DNA of 64,000 bases from Pholiota molesta (GCA_014925825.1 JACGCK010000065.1:186001-250000); one strand, 5' to 3'. Shown: positions 1 through 11,780, numbered from the stretch's first letter. Made by a program: numbers and translations. The notes: generated from the sequence alone by a model not told the origin.

Positions 1-894
1 CGCGTTGGCGCGCTAAAATTCTGCCTCGAGATATATTGGAACCAACGACGTTGTGCCCCCAGATGTCAGGCCGCAGCTTCGTAGCTTGTTGGTTGTTGCA
101 ACGACTGGCGTAACAGGACCTAAACACCTCGACTGAACGGCGCCAAAACACGGGCTGATGTTGTCGCCAAGCTGCTGTTACTCATACACGACGAGAATAA
201 GGACGGTGGCGAGGGTGGCAATCAGAGCGACCTTTGGCCAAAGGATGACGCGAATATATCTGAATGTCGGTGTGGATGCCAACGGCAAATGATCATCTGG
301 GTGCTGTTGACACTGGCGATAAAATCGGCGTTGGTTGGGGTGTATGGTATGGCTGGCATAGAGTGCGTGTTCAATGATTGGTGTGGTGTTGGTGTTGAAA
401 GAGGCGGTAACAACATAGGTTCGGGGTTCTCATTGTTTGTGTTTGATAATGTCGTTGTCGATGGTAAACTTGTCGCCTATATTTTAGGCCCTCTGCAAAA
501 CCCTATACTGGAATTATTTCTCCTCGACATGTTTGACCAGCGACGGGGACACGGACGGGGCCACAGGACTCCCGAAATTGATTGTCTCTTGACCCCGAGA
601 AATCTACAACTCAAACGCGTTACATTCTACTCCGCCGGTGGAGGACGAGAATGCTTGCCTTTACCCTAAAATAGACTAATCATGCCAAAGAAATCTTTTT
701 GAAGATCATGATTGCCATGCCCTCCTGGATCTGGCAAGTCAGTCCCTATCTTCGCTTGTTCTAGTTGGGTTCTTCGGAGAATAGCGCTGGGCGCTGGGAA
801 GGCCGGGAGATGTGTATAAACGTATCCGAGGACCCCGCTGCCTGGATAGCCTCCAGATCTACCACATTGGTCAACATATCAAAATGGGCCAACA

Positions 895-1194
895 ATGAAA
901 AGTGTTACCGTTGTGCTAGTGGTGCTGCTGGCCGCCTTGTTTTCTCTGCCGCTCAGTTCTTTGGCCTCTCAATTCTTAAGCCGTAGAATAGATCACAATG
1001 CCACCACTTCAAAATATATTAATGTGGAATTATTTATCGTTCAAAATCCTGCTAAATTTGCAACTCATTGTCCGAGACCACCACCGCCACCTGTGCCATC
1101 AATTTCTCTGGGCTTCCAGATCAGTCCTATCCGAACCGCCCTGATATTCCAGAAAACTGAATCATGGCGTGACCATCAAATTACAAGGTCATAA
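895..1194 (+). CDS. Possible small secreted protein (weak)
   Basis: This single-exon ORF of 99 residues starts at an ATG in the context AACAATGAAA. Its N-terminus looks like a classical signal peptide: a Lys at position 2, a Val/Leu/Ala-rich hydrophobic stretch over about residues 4-22, and a Ser-Leu-Ala-Ser-Gln segment suited to signal peptidase. The mature part has a PPPPP run and almost no Cys, so it does not look like a Cys-rich effector. There is no homology evidence, no intron and no neighbouring gene. Chance occurrence of such a start in intergenic DNA is quite possible, so I hold this call loosely. Confidence 0.2.
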   Translation: MKSVTVVLVVLLAALFSLPLSSLASQFLSRRIDHNATTSKYINVELFIVQNPAKFATHCPRPPPPPVPSISLGFQISPIRTALIFQKTESWRDHQITRS

Positions 1195-1512
1195 CGTACG
1201 AACTTGTCAACTGTTAAATGCGACATGCCCTCCTTTTAATCTTGAATGATCACCACCAGGCGACATAGAGTAATGCGAACAGCGCAAACTTTATTTTTTT
1301 GGCACGCATTTTTGAAATAATCACCGGCCACGATTGGGGCGAGACAGACGTTGGAGACATCAAGGGCTTATCGATGCCGGAATCAAACGAGTTGCCGGTC
1401 GACCTGGCCACTACAAGGGCAGTGCTTGGAATTGATCATACACGCCTGCGTTAACAATGGGCCCTTCCGGAATTGAGATGGAAGTTGAGTTTCGGGCTGT
1501 AGCTCTGCAGCC

Positions 1513-1740
1513 CCGAACTCGCGCACGTTTATCAGAGGCCTCTAACACGTAGTACCTATTGCGATATCCCTCGTATTATTGGGTTTCATGTACGATCCAA
1601 AGGAACATTGAGCGTCGAGTGACGAGGTGAAGTCGTTGCCGAATTTCGGTTGTTAATTCCGAACCCGCGCACGCACGCGTGTTTCCCAGACGCCTCCAAC
1701 ACACAGGACATATTAATTACTATGTCTTTTATGTACTTAA
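1513..1740. repeat. Diverged direct repeat (two arms)
   Basis: Segments starting at 1513 and 1659 share the order CCGAACyCGCGCACG, CAGA.GCCTC, AACAC and a TATT-rich end. They look like two diverged copies of one roughly 60-80 bp unit spaced about 146 bp apart. No coding potential is visible. Confidence 0.35.
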
Positions 1741-3503
1741 TATGAGTACGTGCTTTCAGACAAGCATCAGAAAAGGCCACCTCGATGTCATCTAGATTTT
1801 GGTGCTGCGCCTCGAGGCCGCACGTGCAGGCCCTAAAATGTATATGTGTCGAGCATCATATCTTCCTTGATAAATATTCGCCTTTCATATGGACCATGGA
1901 GACCCTCCATTGTAGTATCACACCGGTACCGCCGTATCGGTCCCGAGCCCAAATGAAAACAAGTACGCTGGGGCTTCCATGACATTGTTGGCCTTTCGGC
2001 TAGGAAGCTTTGCCATTTAAATGATCATGATGATAATTGGTTAGCGTGTTCGCCTTGATTTACATAGGAAAGGAGTCAGAGTCATTGAGAATATCTGTAC
2101 AATCAATTGAATCCTAGCAAAAATACACCCTGAGAAAGGAGGTTTCTTCGGCTCCAGCTCAATTATCCGCGGTTCTTCTCAGTCTATTGTAGGCCGGATT
2201 TGGGGCTCAAACTCAAAGTCGGCCTGAATTCCGTCTAAATTTGGACTCTGGGTAGAATTTCTGTGTGTCTTGTCGAGCTCCCCGAATCTGTGATCTGCCT
2301 CACAACAACTCACATGCAATGCCGACGGCCATAAACATTAACATGTCGACCGACATATGACAACTGAGTACTGAGGCCTGAGGCCTGAGGTCTATATGGT
2401 CGTATACCCTTCAATGTCAAATCTCCAAGTGGTGTGTGTTATATTTTATCCCCCGACGTTGCTGGCTTAGCGCTTAGCGCCTAACGTTGACTTAGCGGCA
2501 TCAATGATCTATCCGTCTATCCGTGAGATTATGACGACTTGTGTAACCCAGGCTATTACTAAAAGTAGTAAATTGACATATGTTACCTCTTATTTTCAGA
2601 ATTTAATCCTTCAAACGCGAACATCTATTAGCTGGCCAACACTCCAAACTCATTTTTTAATATTCTTAATGACCCTCGCTTTCTTAAGTTAATGGAGCCA
2701 TTTTCCTGCCAAGGATGATTGTGATGTCGTTGTGAGGAATTGTTTTCTGGTTTGCGTGACGTGACTGTCAGAGGCGCTGAATCAATGTTCGCGACAAGTT
2801 CGCGACAAGCTCGCGAGGCGCGTGTCTTGCGCGTGTCCCTTGGCCCTTATCTTGCCACAAGTCCAACTCGCCATCTTTAAGTCAAAATCCAGGCAGTACA
2901 CGCTCCTGCATGCATCAAGGCGCGTAGTTTCTATTCTCGGGTTTTAGTTAGCCTCAGTAAAACAAGTTGAGCAAGTTCTCATAGATGATAGGTTTACATG
3001 TACCGAAACTGATCTAGATCCCGATAGCTATGCATCTGCATCGAAATTCTGACATACGAACCACCGGGCTCTGACGAGAGGGAGTGGAAGACCAGAAGAG
3101 GAACTTACAGATCGCTACCGGGTCTCCACGCATTTAGGTACATTGACAGGCATTCCGGACATCCTTTGGAAATTGAGATTGCTGAGTTAGTCTATTTAGA
3201 GCATCGCGCTCACTGGATCCCCTAATATTCCTGCGTCTCCCTGGTCTCTTTCGAGCTTCATTTGTGTATTCCTGTTTTCGAGCCACTGAAAGTAATCGGG
3301 CGTGTCGCGTCTTCTCCAATATACTCCCCATCTTCGCACATTGCACTTCGAACGGAATAAATTTTTCTGCACCTGGTGAGTTATCCTCTCACTAGTACTC
3401 GATCCCGCCTGTCGAAAATTTTACTAACTGCTTTATTCTGCTTTGTTCATTTCAGCTTTCTCCTACGTCCACCTTGCGTCCACCACTCAGCCAACTTCGA
3501 ACC

Positions 3504-4906
3504 ATGTCGCACCCCATTGTACGCAATGATTTATTACATCCCTATCCTTTGTCTAAATCAAATACCGACATCCTCGAATGTCTAAAGGAACCAAAACCAT
3601 ATACCTGCGACAAATGCAAAATTTCTCTGCCAAATCTGATGGCCATATTCCGACACATGGACGACGTTCACCTTAAGCTGCCGGGTCGAGATTTCTCCCC
3701 TACGCTCATGCCGACGCGTTGCGCGCCGTCAAAATCATCGAAATCACGGCCATTGCGCGAATCAAGTGCTATCACCAAGCCCGCCGCCAGGGGTAGCTCC
3801 TACCCCACAAGCAGTAGCACAAGGACGCAGCAGCCACAGTCAGGCATCCACCTACCAGCACCGCCACGCCCATCTCCGCCTCCAAGCACAAATGCGCCCA
3901 TTTACTACAGGAATGCATACGATCAAGCGCCCGTGGTTGCTGATGGACCAATTGCCTCGGGATCGGGGATGGTGAGCTCTTTTGGCGCGGAGATGGGGAT
4001 GGGATCGACGGCTGTGGTACAAAGAATCTGGCCTCCCGAGCCCACGGCGGACAGGCGTCCGGAGGCGCCAACGCAAGCCTTGTCAGGCAATGCCGCATTC
4101 GCGCCTGGCGCACGTGTGGACGGGCCCACCACCGCCTCTGGCACGGCCGTCAGCGGCATGCCGTGGTCGGACACGCCCTCACGAGCGCGTTCAAAATCAC
4201 GGAAACTGGGAAAATATAAATGCCAGGTTAGTTCGATCATCTACTATTCTTTTTATGTTTCGTGTTCTCATATATATCATCCTATGTGTTGCATTTGTGG
4301 CGTTAGTCGCCTGGATGTAGACAGTCTTACGTGACCCCCCGTGGATTAAGAAACCACATGGAGAGTCTGGTATGTATACCAGCCGCCAGCCCCGCCTCCT
4401 TCCGTCCCGCTCGCGCTGTTGATACACAACGACGGGCCCCACAACAACCCTCTCATCACCAACATGTCGAGTCACCCCACGCCGCCGTTCCTATACAGGG
4501 CACTGATTATTTTCCAGCTGTCGCGCCTCGCTACGCGCCAGACTGGCATCCAGAGGACTTCACAGCCCAGAACTCGAGTGCGGACGCCCGTGCCATGGCG
4601 TCATTGCGGCAGTACCAGCAGCAGTGGCACAGTGGCACGCCGCAGATGCAGCCACACCGGGATCCTCAGGAATTCCAAGTACGGGGCGCTCCTTCGGCCT
4701 CGTGGAGTGCGCCGCCGCAGCCGCAGCAATACATGGGTGCATCGCACGATTGGCCTACTCCCGCTTTCCAGGCCCCTCATCCTGCTTTCGCCGCTCCAGT
4801 GATTCAGATGCCACAGCAAGGTGGCCCCATCATCGACTTATTTTATCTTGCAGAGGTGAACGCGAGCGCGATGGCTCAAACGGCCGAACACATGTGGTGG
4901 ATGTAA
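3504..4906 (+). CDS. C2H2 zinc-finger protein
   Basis: The start ATG at 3504 sits in a good ACCATGTC context. Exon 1 encodes a first finger-like segment (YTCDKC, then 14 residues to HMDDVH), followed by a Ser/Pro/Thr-rich linker. A second zinc finger is created by splicing: exon 1 ends with KYKCQ before a GTTAGT donor at 4227, and an acceptor at 4306 gives a C-x4-C-x12-H pattern (CQSPGC then RGLRNH). The remainder is Pro/Gln/Ser-rich and ends with HMWWM. A further intron after 4369 (GTATGT) would not change phase, so the exact model there is open. The features fit a fungal nuclear DNA- or RNA-binding regulator of unknown target. No partner gene is apparent nearby; the next gene is convergent. 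Confidence 0.65.
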
Positions 4907-5910
4907 GGTCATTCATTTACCCTCCTTGCTTTTTCTTTATATTTCCGCAGTCCTTTCTTTCCCTTCATCTCTCTTCTTTGACCGTTCTCGTTGCTAGTTC
5001 ACATCCAAGCTATATATTTGTCACTATATTGTATATTCTCTCTCTGTCACTATCAGTGTCACTTTGTTCCCGGAAACCAAACAGGTTTTGTGCGATATAT
5101 GTGATATGTTTTGAAAGAGTTGCATGGCCTTAGTTACGAATGTACTACATCTACCAGTTTCAGTGAATCTGCTTTTTAATTCTGTGCGTCAGATTACACA
5201 TCGTAGCTAAAAGCTTGAGTAGATCTGCACATCTAGAAGGTATTTGTTACTCATGATAAAAATACTCAGACGACCATTCTGTATTGAGAGCAATGCACAC
5301 GTTCTGTAATTTCGCTGAAACACACCGCGAACGCATTGGAATTTGCAAAACTCTCTTTACCAAGGTCAGAAGAGCTCTTCATCTGCGACGTTTCTCGGGG
5401 GAGCCGAAGAAATTAAAGACCAGGAGCTGAAAAACATACCGCCACCCAGTCAGCCATGCTTCCTCTGTGCCCATTGTCCTCGAATTGCGCAGGGAAAGCA
5501 GGACTCTCAGCCTTGACCAACACCGGAGCTCTTCGCTTGCCGTCTCAGATATCAGAAGCGACGGAGGCCACTCCGTATACGAGTCTGACGTTCTAACCGA
5601 TTGGGCTAGGCGGGCGGTGACAGGAAATCTTTGGACGCCCAAATGATGTACAGCACCCGGAAGGCAGGGATGTTGAGGGTGAGGCGAAAGCGCGATATCG
5701 TAACTAGCGAATTAGAGAGAGGTGTCGGAATGAAATCCATTTATTTCAATACGGTCACGAATGGAGATCTAGAGGATGCGCGATGGACGTTGTGGGGACG
5801 ATAGAAATCTTGAAGTACAGGGCGAAAACAAGTATTAAGGCGAGATATCCAGGAAAGAGACGGTGGGTATGATGAACGAAAGATCGGGATAGAGAACGCG
5901 CAGAACGCAT
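4907..5910. other. Convergent intergenic region
   Basis: This gap separates the 3' ends of the zinc-finger gene (+) and the roadblock gene (-). It begins with pyrimidine-rich DNA typical of a fungal 3' UTR. The tRNA-derived element at 5560-5615 lies here. The 87-codon reverse frame over 5379-5642 overlaps that element and is better explained as read-through of a tRNA-like sequence than as a gene. Confidence 0.55.
5560..5615 (-). mobile_element. tRNA-Thr(CGU)-like 5' half, probable SINE head
   Basis: On the minus strand the sequence runs GCCCGCC (acceptor-stem-like), then a perfect polymerase III A-box (TAGCCCAATCGG), then an anticodon arm with a paired stem TCAGA...TCTGA and a loop reading CTCGTAT, giving anticodon CGT (threonine). 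The 3' half of a tRNA is missing: there is no B-box of the GGTTCRANNCC type at the usual distance and no matching GGCGGGC 3' acceptor strand. A 5' tRNA half followed by unrelated sequence is the architecture of a tRNA-derived SINE. The 3' limit of the element cannot be set from one copy. Confidence 0.45.
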
Positions 5911-6374
5911 TTATGTTCCTGGATCATGTAAGACTGCAAGGAGATATCGGTCGTCTATAGTAGTGAAAAGATGAGAAAGAGGGTCCGAACAACCAGAGCT
6001 CGGTGACGTACCAGGCGAAATCATAATCTCATGCTTTCTCGTGCGTATCCGCATGAATCGTATCTCATCCTGACGACCGGGCTAATCAATACCTGTATTG
6101 ACCGCCAATGCACAATAAAATCACGAACCAAATCTGCATCATCCGTCTCCCCAACCGCATCGTCCCCCTGAATCTCCTCCAGGCCCGCCTGCACCGTCTC
6201 TACAATCCGCGCAACCACTGCCGCGTATTTCTTGCCCTGCTCGCCATCGAACACGATCCCCGAATGTCTGATCATCCGCGGATGCGCGCCGCGCGTGATA
6301 AGCAGGTACCCGAGCACGGAGCGGTGCGAAGTCATCAGCGCGAGGGTTTGCTCGAGTTCTGCGGGCATCGTCAC
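5911..6374 (-). CDS. Dynein light chain, roadblock/LC7 type
   Basis: This is a complete roadblock/LC7 protein of about 115 residues, the usual size. It is spliced from three exons: 6374-6129, 6069-6012 and 5954-5911, with introns of 59 and 57 nt bearing GTTCGT and GTACGT donors. The N-terminus has the family signature PAELEQTLALMTSHRSVLGY, followed by GVVF/GEQGKKYA-like and RIVETVQ segments. Exon 2 supplies DEIRFMRIRTRKHEIMISP and exon 3 DDRYLLAVLHDPGT. Roadblock light chains dimerise and sit on dynein intermediate chain; in fungi they support dynein-driven nuclear and vesicle transport along hyphae. The start at 6374 was chosen because it places the conserved PAELE at residue 4. All splice phases join without a break. 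Confidence 0.9.
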
Positions 6375-7005
6375 ACCCGTGGTGGGTGCTGAGTTGGTAG
6401 ATTGTGATGGGTTCGAGGTCGAGGGGTGTGCTGAGGATGATGATGGTGCTTGGGAGGTGAAGGGGGTTCGTCCGAGCCCATGGGTGTCATGCGGTGATGT
6501 GTATGCCTGCTCCAGTAAGATGTGAGCACTTTGAGGATAGTCAATCAGTATAATCTCAATTTAGTTACCATCGTGCCTGTTCTCCAATTCAACAGCGAGA
6601 AGAAATCAAGGCGAGGGTGGACGTTCAAGTTATGGACGACCGACTCCCGAGTCCCGACGTCGCTCAATTGTCACGCGCGTTTTCATTATGTAATCCGGTT
6701 TGACGCCCATCAGGACGCAATGTCGAGTCTCGACGACTATCGTCGAAATCAATAAAAAAACGGTTTCGCTTAGGAAATAAATTTCACTCCCAACGAAAGA
6801 ATGTGCATGTATTAAAAGCGCAGCTTTGAAGGCGATGAAATGCCACAAGTTATTTATATCAGGACTAGACTTACAATTGAACTTTTAGGAAAAGATGCGC
6901 TGCGAGCAAGGACATACAACACATAGTAAGGAAAAAATATGAGTGGATATCGACTGCAGTACTTGTTACATTCAAGAAGGGTAAAGAGAAATGGAGAAGT
7001 TATAT
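6375..7005. other. Intergenic: roadblock promoter and kinase 3' end
   Basis: The gap lies upstream of the roadblock gene and downstream of the kinase stop, both on the minus strand. I see no ORF with family features and no clear TATA box. Short open frames here have no splice or motif support. Confidence 0.5.
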
Positions 7006-8844
7006 TCACATTTCGATTGGAATATTTAATGCAAAATAGGGATGTTGTAGCACCTCCCGCACGGTTATCCGTTGCGCAGGGTCAAAAGCAAGAAGTTTTT
7101 GAACGACATCTAGAAGCTCTTGGTTGATATTGTCTACAGGCGAAATAATGTCCTAGCAACGACGTCAATCGGCGAGAATCATCGCTGGAGAAGGGCAAGC
7201 ATACCTGTAGCGGGCATGTTCCCCGGACATCTTTCTTACTTTTCCGCGTTGTCTTGGGCTGCGGCCAATCGAGCTTGCTGTCCTTAAAAAACTCGGGTTT
7301 CGATCTTGCACTCGCACGTGCGAACGGTTCAGGAATTTTGCCCATGACCCTCTCCATCATAGCGAGATGTTCGAGGTCATCATGCGTCTGGTATAGCGTT
7401 ATACCAGTGAAAAATTCAACGAGGATGCAGCCCAGCGAGTATGCATCACAAGGGAACGACCAGCCGAGACCTAGCGATGTGCTGATGAGTATCTAGATTA
7501 TTGACAGTGGATAGACGGCTTGAGCCTTACCGAGTATAATTTCTGGGGCTCTGTAGTGTCGGGTTGAAACAATGGAAGGATGGTAGTCTTGCTCAAAGGC
7601 TGCAGAGCCAAAGTCAATTAGTCGGATGTCTGTGCATTCCAAAACTCGCTTCGGTGTTGGACGAACATTCCGCTGCGTAAGTATAGGTAAATATCCCTGG
7701 GAAATTATATAAACCTTTAGCGAAACCAAAAGTACCTTTCCAGCGGCTGTATTTTGGACGGTTCGGTAATCGTTACGGACCAACAGAATGTTCTCTGGCT
7801 TGAGGTCGGTATGGATCAACTGTAAGTCGTGTACGACTATGAGAATTGGAATGAGGTTCGCTGGCAGTGGGCGAAAAATTATTGTACTCACAGGTAACGG
7901 TACTGCAAAGCTGGCGAGCCATTTTTTGGATGTGATGGCGAGGGAAAGGAGCAAAGTCATTCCCCTTCATGAAATCGTAAACGGAAATGCCTAGAAGCTC
8001 TGAAACCAGGCAGATGTGGTTTCGGTATTCAAACCAGCTCAGCAGGTGGACACAATTGCTATGAATATTGTCATCAGTTCTCCGGGATCCCAGTAGTTCT
8101 TGAGAAGAAAGCAACCTTTTGTTCGTTGGATCACGTTCTCTGAGCTTCTGAAGCACTCGGACTTCATTTTTACTAGCTTCACGATACTTCGGAATGGCCT
8201 TAATTATTTTTATGGCTACCTTCGTGTTGGTGTTGGTGTCGACGGCCTCGACCACCTTAGCAAAGGTCCCTTGACCAAGCAACCTAATGGTTCGATCTAT
8301 CGTCAAGGGTGAGAAGTTGATGCAGTTCGTATGGTGAAAAAAAAGTCTTACAACTGCGATGAATAATGACATTGGGGACGAAGATATAGTTGCCCTCTTT
8401 GTCGTCGTAGGAGCCTACAGGATTCTGGGGCTTCCCAGCCTCTGGCTTACGGATCTCTTCGCGGTAGTCCGACTTTCGCTTCTTGGGCGCCGGAGAGGCG
8501 GTAACAAACGACGAGCTCGGCGAGAGGGCCTGTGCCTCTGTGGCGGCCCGTGATGAAGCATACATCGAGGGCTGATTGATGGTGGATGGCGAGGTGGTGG
8601 ATGAAGGGGGCGGAGTATCACCGAATGCGATGAGGTCCCGGAGGCGACCGCTGGAGCCAACTTCCTTAACTGCGTTATAGCGGACGGTAGGCTGATGCAC
8701 CCGTTTCCGTTTCCTCGCTACCACAGGAGTGGGCATATCGCTCGGACTGCTGGTCGAAGGGTTGATGTTGTGAAAAGCATCAGTATGGCGGTGATTCGAT
8801 TGGCTGGAATGTGTCTGGCCAGGGCGGGGAGCCGGTTGCAGTTC
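7006..8844 (-). CDS. LAMMER (CLK/Lkh1/Kns1-type) dual-specificity kinase
   Basis: A complete kinase domain is rebuilt from about seven exons. The glycine loop is GQGTFAKV, the catalytic Lys is in VAIKIIKAI, the catalytic loop is [11 protein letters not shown], the metal site is DFGSA, the activation segment ends [11 protein letters not shown], and the family signature reads [14 protein letters not shown]. The N-terminal region is basic and Ser/Pro-rich (ARKRKRV, APKKRKS), fitting nuclear entry. LAMMER kinases phosphorylate SR splicing factors and regulate fungal development. The protein ends at TGA 7006-7008 after a helical [11 protein letters not shown] tail. The most 5' coding exon starts at 8844 behind a branch-point-like CACTAAT and a TAG acceptor, so it is not a first exon. 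The preceding in-frame exon belongs to the FA1 gene. An internal Met at 8736 could serve as an independent start. Confidence 0.88.
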
Positions 8845-8906
8845 CTAGTATGATTAGTGATCTGAAGTAAATCATAGCCCATAAAATTTATTAGAAATCA
8901 ACATAC

Positions 8907-11780
8907 CTCTTTTGTCTCTAGGAAAACGACGCCTTTCAATGAATAAAAAAATGAATAAAAAATAAAGCCAGAAGAACCGTTATGTGCTGACCGTTTTCTT
9001 CCCTAATATGATGTACAGCGAGAACACGCTCGGCGATCTCAGAAGTACTTGGCATGATATCGTCGGCCTAAGAAATACAATGTTGAGTATTCTATGTAGA
9101 TCTCAGGACTGCTGATTGGGATTGATATACCTCGTTGATGACAGAACACCACTCCTGATCTTGGGTGATTACAACTCGGCTGTTTGGGACCTATAAATGT
9201 CAAAATGGACGTCTCAATTGCTGCCAACACGCTCCGCGTTGAGTGAAAGTACCTTTTGCAAGAGTAATCTGTTCAAGATATCCGCGGGATGTGATTTCTA
9301 ATAAATAAAAAGACTGAGTCAGGGATCAAGAATAATATGCATCGGAATCGCAAATTCCAACATACTGGTGCACTTGGAGACGTAGATATGGTCACCCGCT
9401 CTCTTACAAGATTGGAAATGGTCGAACTTCCAGTGGCCGACTCTAAAGAATCGGAGGCGGATCCTATCTGAGCCGCCGAATTCGTTCCCGGTTGTGCGCC
9501 AGTGTTATCTGTCTGAGCGTTAGAGTTCGGAGGACGACTTGTCGAGTTACCGGGATCCTCCTTATAGCGATATTGCTGTGATTCTTGTACCAGCGCAGCC
9601 TCGAGCTCTTGATCGATCGCAGCGAAAACATCATCGCTGAGAGTAAGATTCAGGGTACGGATGAACAAACACTGATTCCAGTGTCTTCCTTCCACCGCCA
9701 TGTCCGAGTCGTCGTTTCTGTTCAGATCCTCGACCTCCTGCAGGCCTGGCCCGACTCTCGCCTCCCCCAAACCCGTATACTCCCACTTGTACTGCGGTAC
9801 AGACACAGCGGCTGCCCCGCAATCGCCAACGGAGCGGTAGCTGAGGTAGTGCGTCTTGTGCTGGGTCATATTAGCCACAGCGACCATGCCCCAGGCGGTG
9901 GCCTTGTCGCAGCCGATGACGAGGCGAATCTCGCCGTTCTTGGCTTCGCACCCGCGAGGCCCGTTGACATAGCGATACCAGCTCTCGATGTTTGCAGCCG
10001 CATAGGCTCTAAACCGCCGAACGTTCCCGAGATCACGGGCAATTGCACCGTCTGGAAGGGTGAGAACGGCGCCTTCAGCGGAGGAGGTCGCGAATGATAA
10101 TCCACTGTCAACGATTGATGTGAGCCAATCAAAGAAAAGTACGAAACGGTTATAGCTTACGGGAACTGGGGGTCGTCACGGATCTTTTCTATAGCTTTAC
10201 TAGCCAAATAGCTTTCTGGGTTGAATTCCTGGTATACTCGTATGTCCGTAGATTCGATAGGAGGATAAATGGGAGCAAAGCCGTCGGGAAGCGTCCGAGG
10301 ATTGATTGGGTCGTCACGCGGCAAACATATATTGAACAAGAACGAGAAAGCCCCAGAGGGCGTGATGATGCCGACATCGCCTACATGGACGCCTTTGCAT
10401 CGATAGGGTAGAGGTTGGCTTCTGTTGGGCTCAGGAATCCATAGTGGAAAACCTCGTTGTTTCAGACCGAGATGTCGTTCGTAGATCTTATTGCTGTTGT
10501 CAGGGGAATATATAGTTGTCGATATCGAAGGCTATGTACATATATTATTCAGTTTTGAGGTATTCGATTTGACAATAACTTGCGCCTGCCTCGTATACAG
10601 CCATGGGAGAGAATTGATCGTGGTGAATATCTTGTGTAGGCGGCGGGGCGGTACTGTAATTTGGTATTGGTGTTGGTGATGGCGACAATAGCGACTGAAA
10701 AACGGCATGTAATTGAGATTATCAGCGGGTACAAAAATTCGAGTCTCAACATACCTGTGGATGTGGGCGTCGCTGGGGGGCGTCATATTGTTCTTCACGC
10801 GGTGCTTTTGAGGCCCAATGTAAGCATGCATTAACCATACGAGAAGGCACAGCGCACGATTAACTTGAATCGTCAAATTCGTGTGATGACCAAGTGTATG
10901 ATTAATTGTTCCCCCTTTGATCTCTACGTTATTGATGGGACCTTCGAAGAAACCTTTTGATGGTTGATTTCGAGTACTAGGGTGACATTTTCGAGCGAGG
11001 AAGTACTGATAAATTGGAAGGAGACTCACGCAGTCGAAGGCGGATATTGTACTAGCGAGCTCGTGCTCGGCTGTATTGATCGTCGTTGATCACTCATAGA
11101 GTCTTCTTGATAGTCCGATTCATACATGGAAAATTCACGACTTTTATTTTCCTGCATCTGAGATAGTTGGGTGATAAATACACGCAGGTTATGGCTGAAC
11201 GACCTGTTTAATTTCAGGACTCACCCTAGGGTGTGCTCTCTCCTTTCCCTTATCATTCGGAGCCCTTCTCTCTAGTTCCGTTGCTAGCCTATCGCACGCA
11301 AGAATGTGAGGTCAATGCATAAACCTTGAATGGTATACAAAGGAAGTAAGAGCCTACTCATCATGAGGAGAATGATATGCTAGCGGACTGTTATTAGACG
11401 ATTCTAGCAGCTGCTGTTGGCGGCTCAGTGCATCATCTTGCAGCTCATGCTCCGTGCCCTCTGGAAATCTATTCAACTACATGAAATAGTCGAACATTGG
11501 AGTTAGCCAATCTAGAATGGCTTGATCACATACCCTCAGGTTCGCTTTCTTATCGATCATTTTCCTCCGCACTATCTCGTCAGCCTTCGGCATACGGTGT
11601 TTTGGAGCAGTGGACAGATGGGATTTCTGCGTATGTTCAGATATGCTTGGAGTCCTGGACTTTTAATGGCCAAAATTCAGGATGTGTAATCTTGAGCTGT
11701 AATAGAACCTCAGCGCCTCAACAAGTACTCACCCTTCGATTGGCCTCCATATTCATACTAGCCTTTTTCTTTCGTGCCAT
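8907..11780 (-). CDS. FA family protein, copy 1 (probably fused to the LAMMER kinase)
   Basis: This is an unrecognised multi-exon protein of roughly 650 residues, found in four copies in the window. In order it has a Lys/Arg-rich N-terminus (ARKKKAS, ERAHPR), a Gln/Ser-rich spacer, a short motif FFEGPINNVEIKGGTINHT, a Pro-rich linker, then the conserved core with FPLWIPEPN, GDVGIITPSG, FNICLP, PESYLAS, GAVLTLPDGAI, FRAYAAANIESWYRY, NGPRG, ATAWGM and NQCLFIRTLN. After a low-complexity stretch come SHPADILNRLLLQK, VPNSRVVITQD and a C-terminal IREENGVVFLETKE. All exons join in phase, using one GC-AG intron (donor GCAAGT at 10583). The last exon ends in phase 0 with a GTATGT donor, and the next acceptor belongs to the kinase, so one transcript of about 1,100 codons is predicted. 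I know no domain name for the core. The start at 11780 (MARKKK) is the most upstream supported Met; 11593 is an alternative. Confidence 0.65.

Larger units (their letters stand above)
1..3503. other. Gene-poor left flank
   Basis: I find no multi-exon gene with recognisable protein similarity on either strand. The stretch holds one short ORF with a signal-peptide-like start (895-1194), a diverged direct repeat (1513 and 1659) and a short GAGGCCT-type microrepeat near 2370-2390. Base composition is AT-rich with many stops in all frames, as expected for intergenic DNA or decayed repeats. Confidence 0.6.

Noticed and set aside
5379..5642. 87-codon reverse ORF as a protein gene
   Set aside because: It overlaps the tRNA-Thr-like head; its N-terminal codons are simply the tRNA arm read in frame, and nothing else supports a protein.
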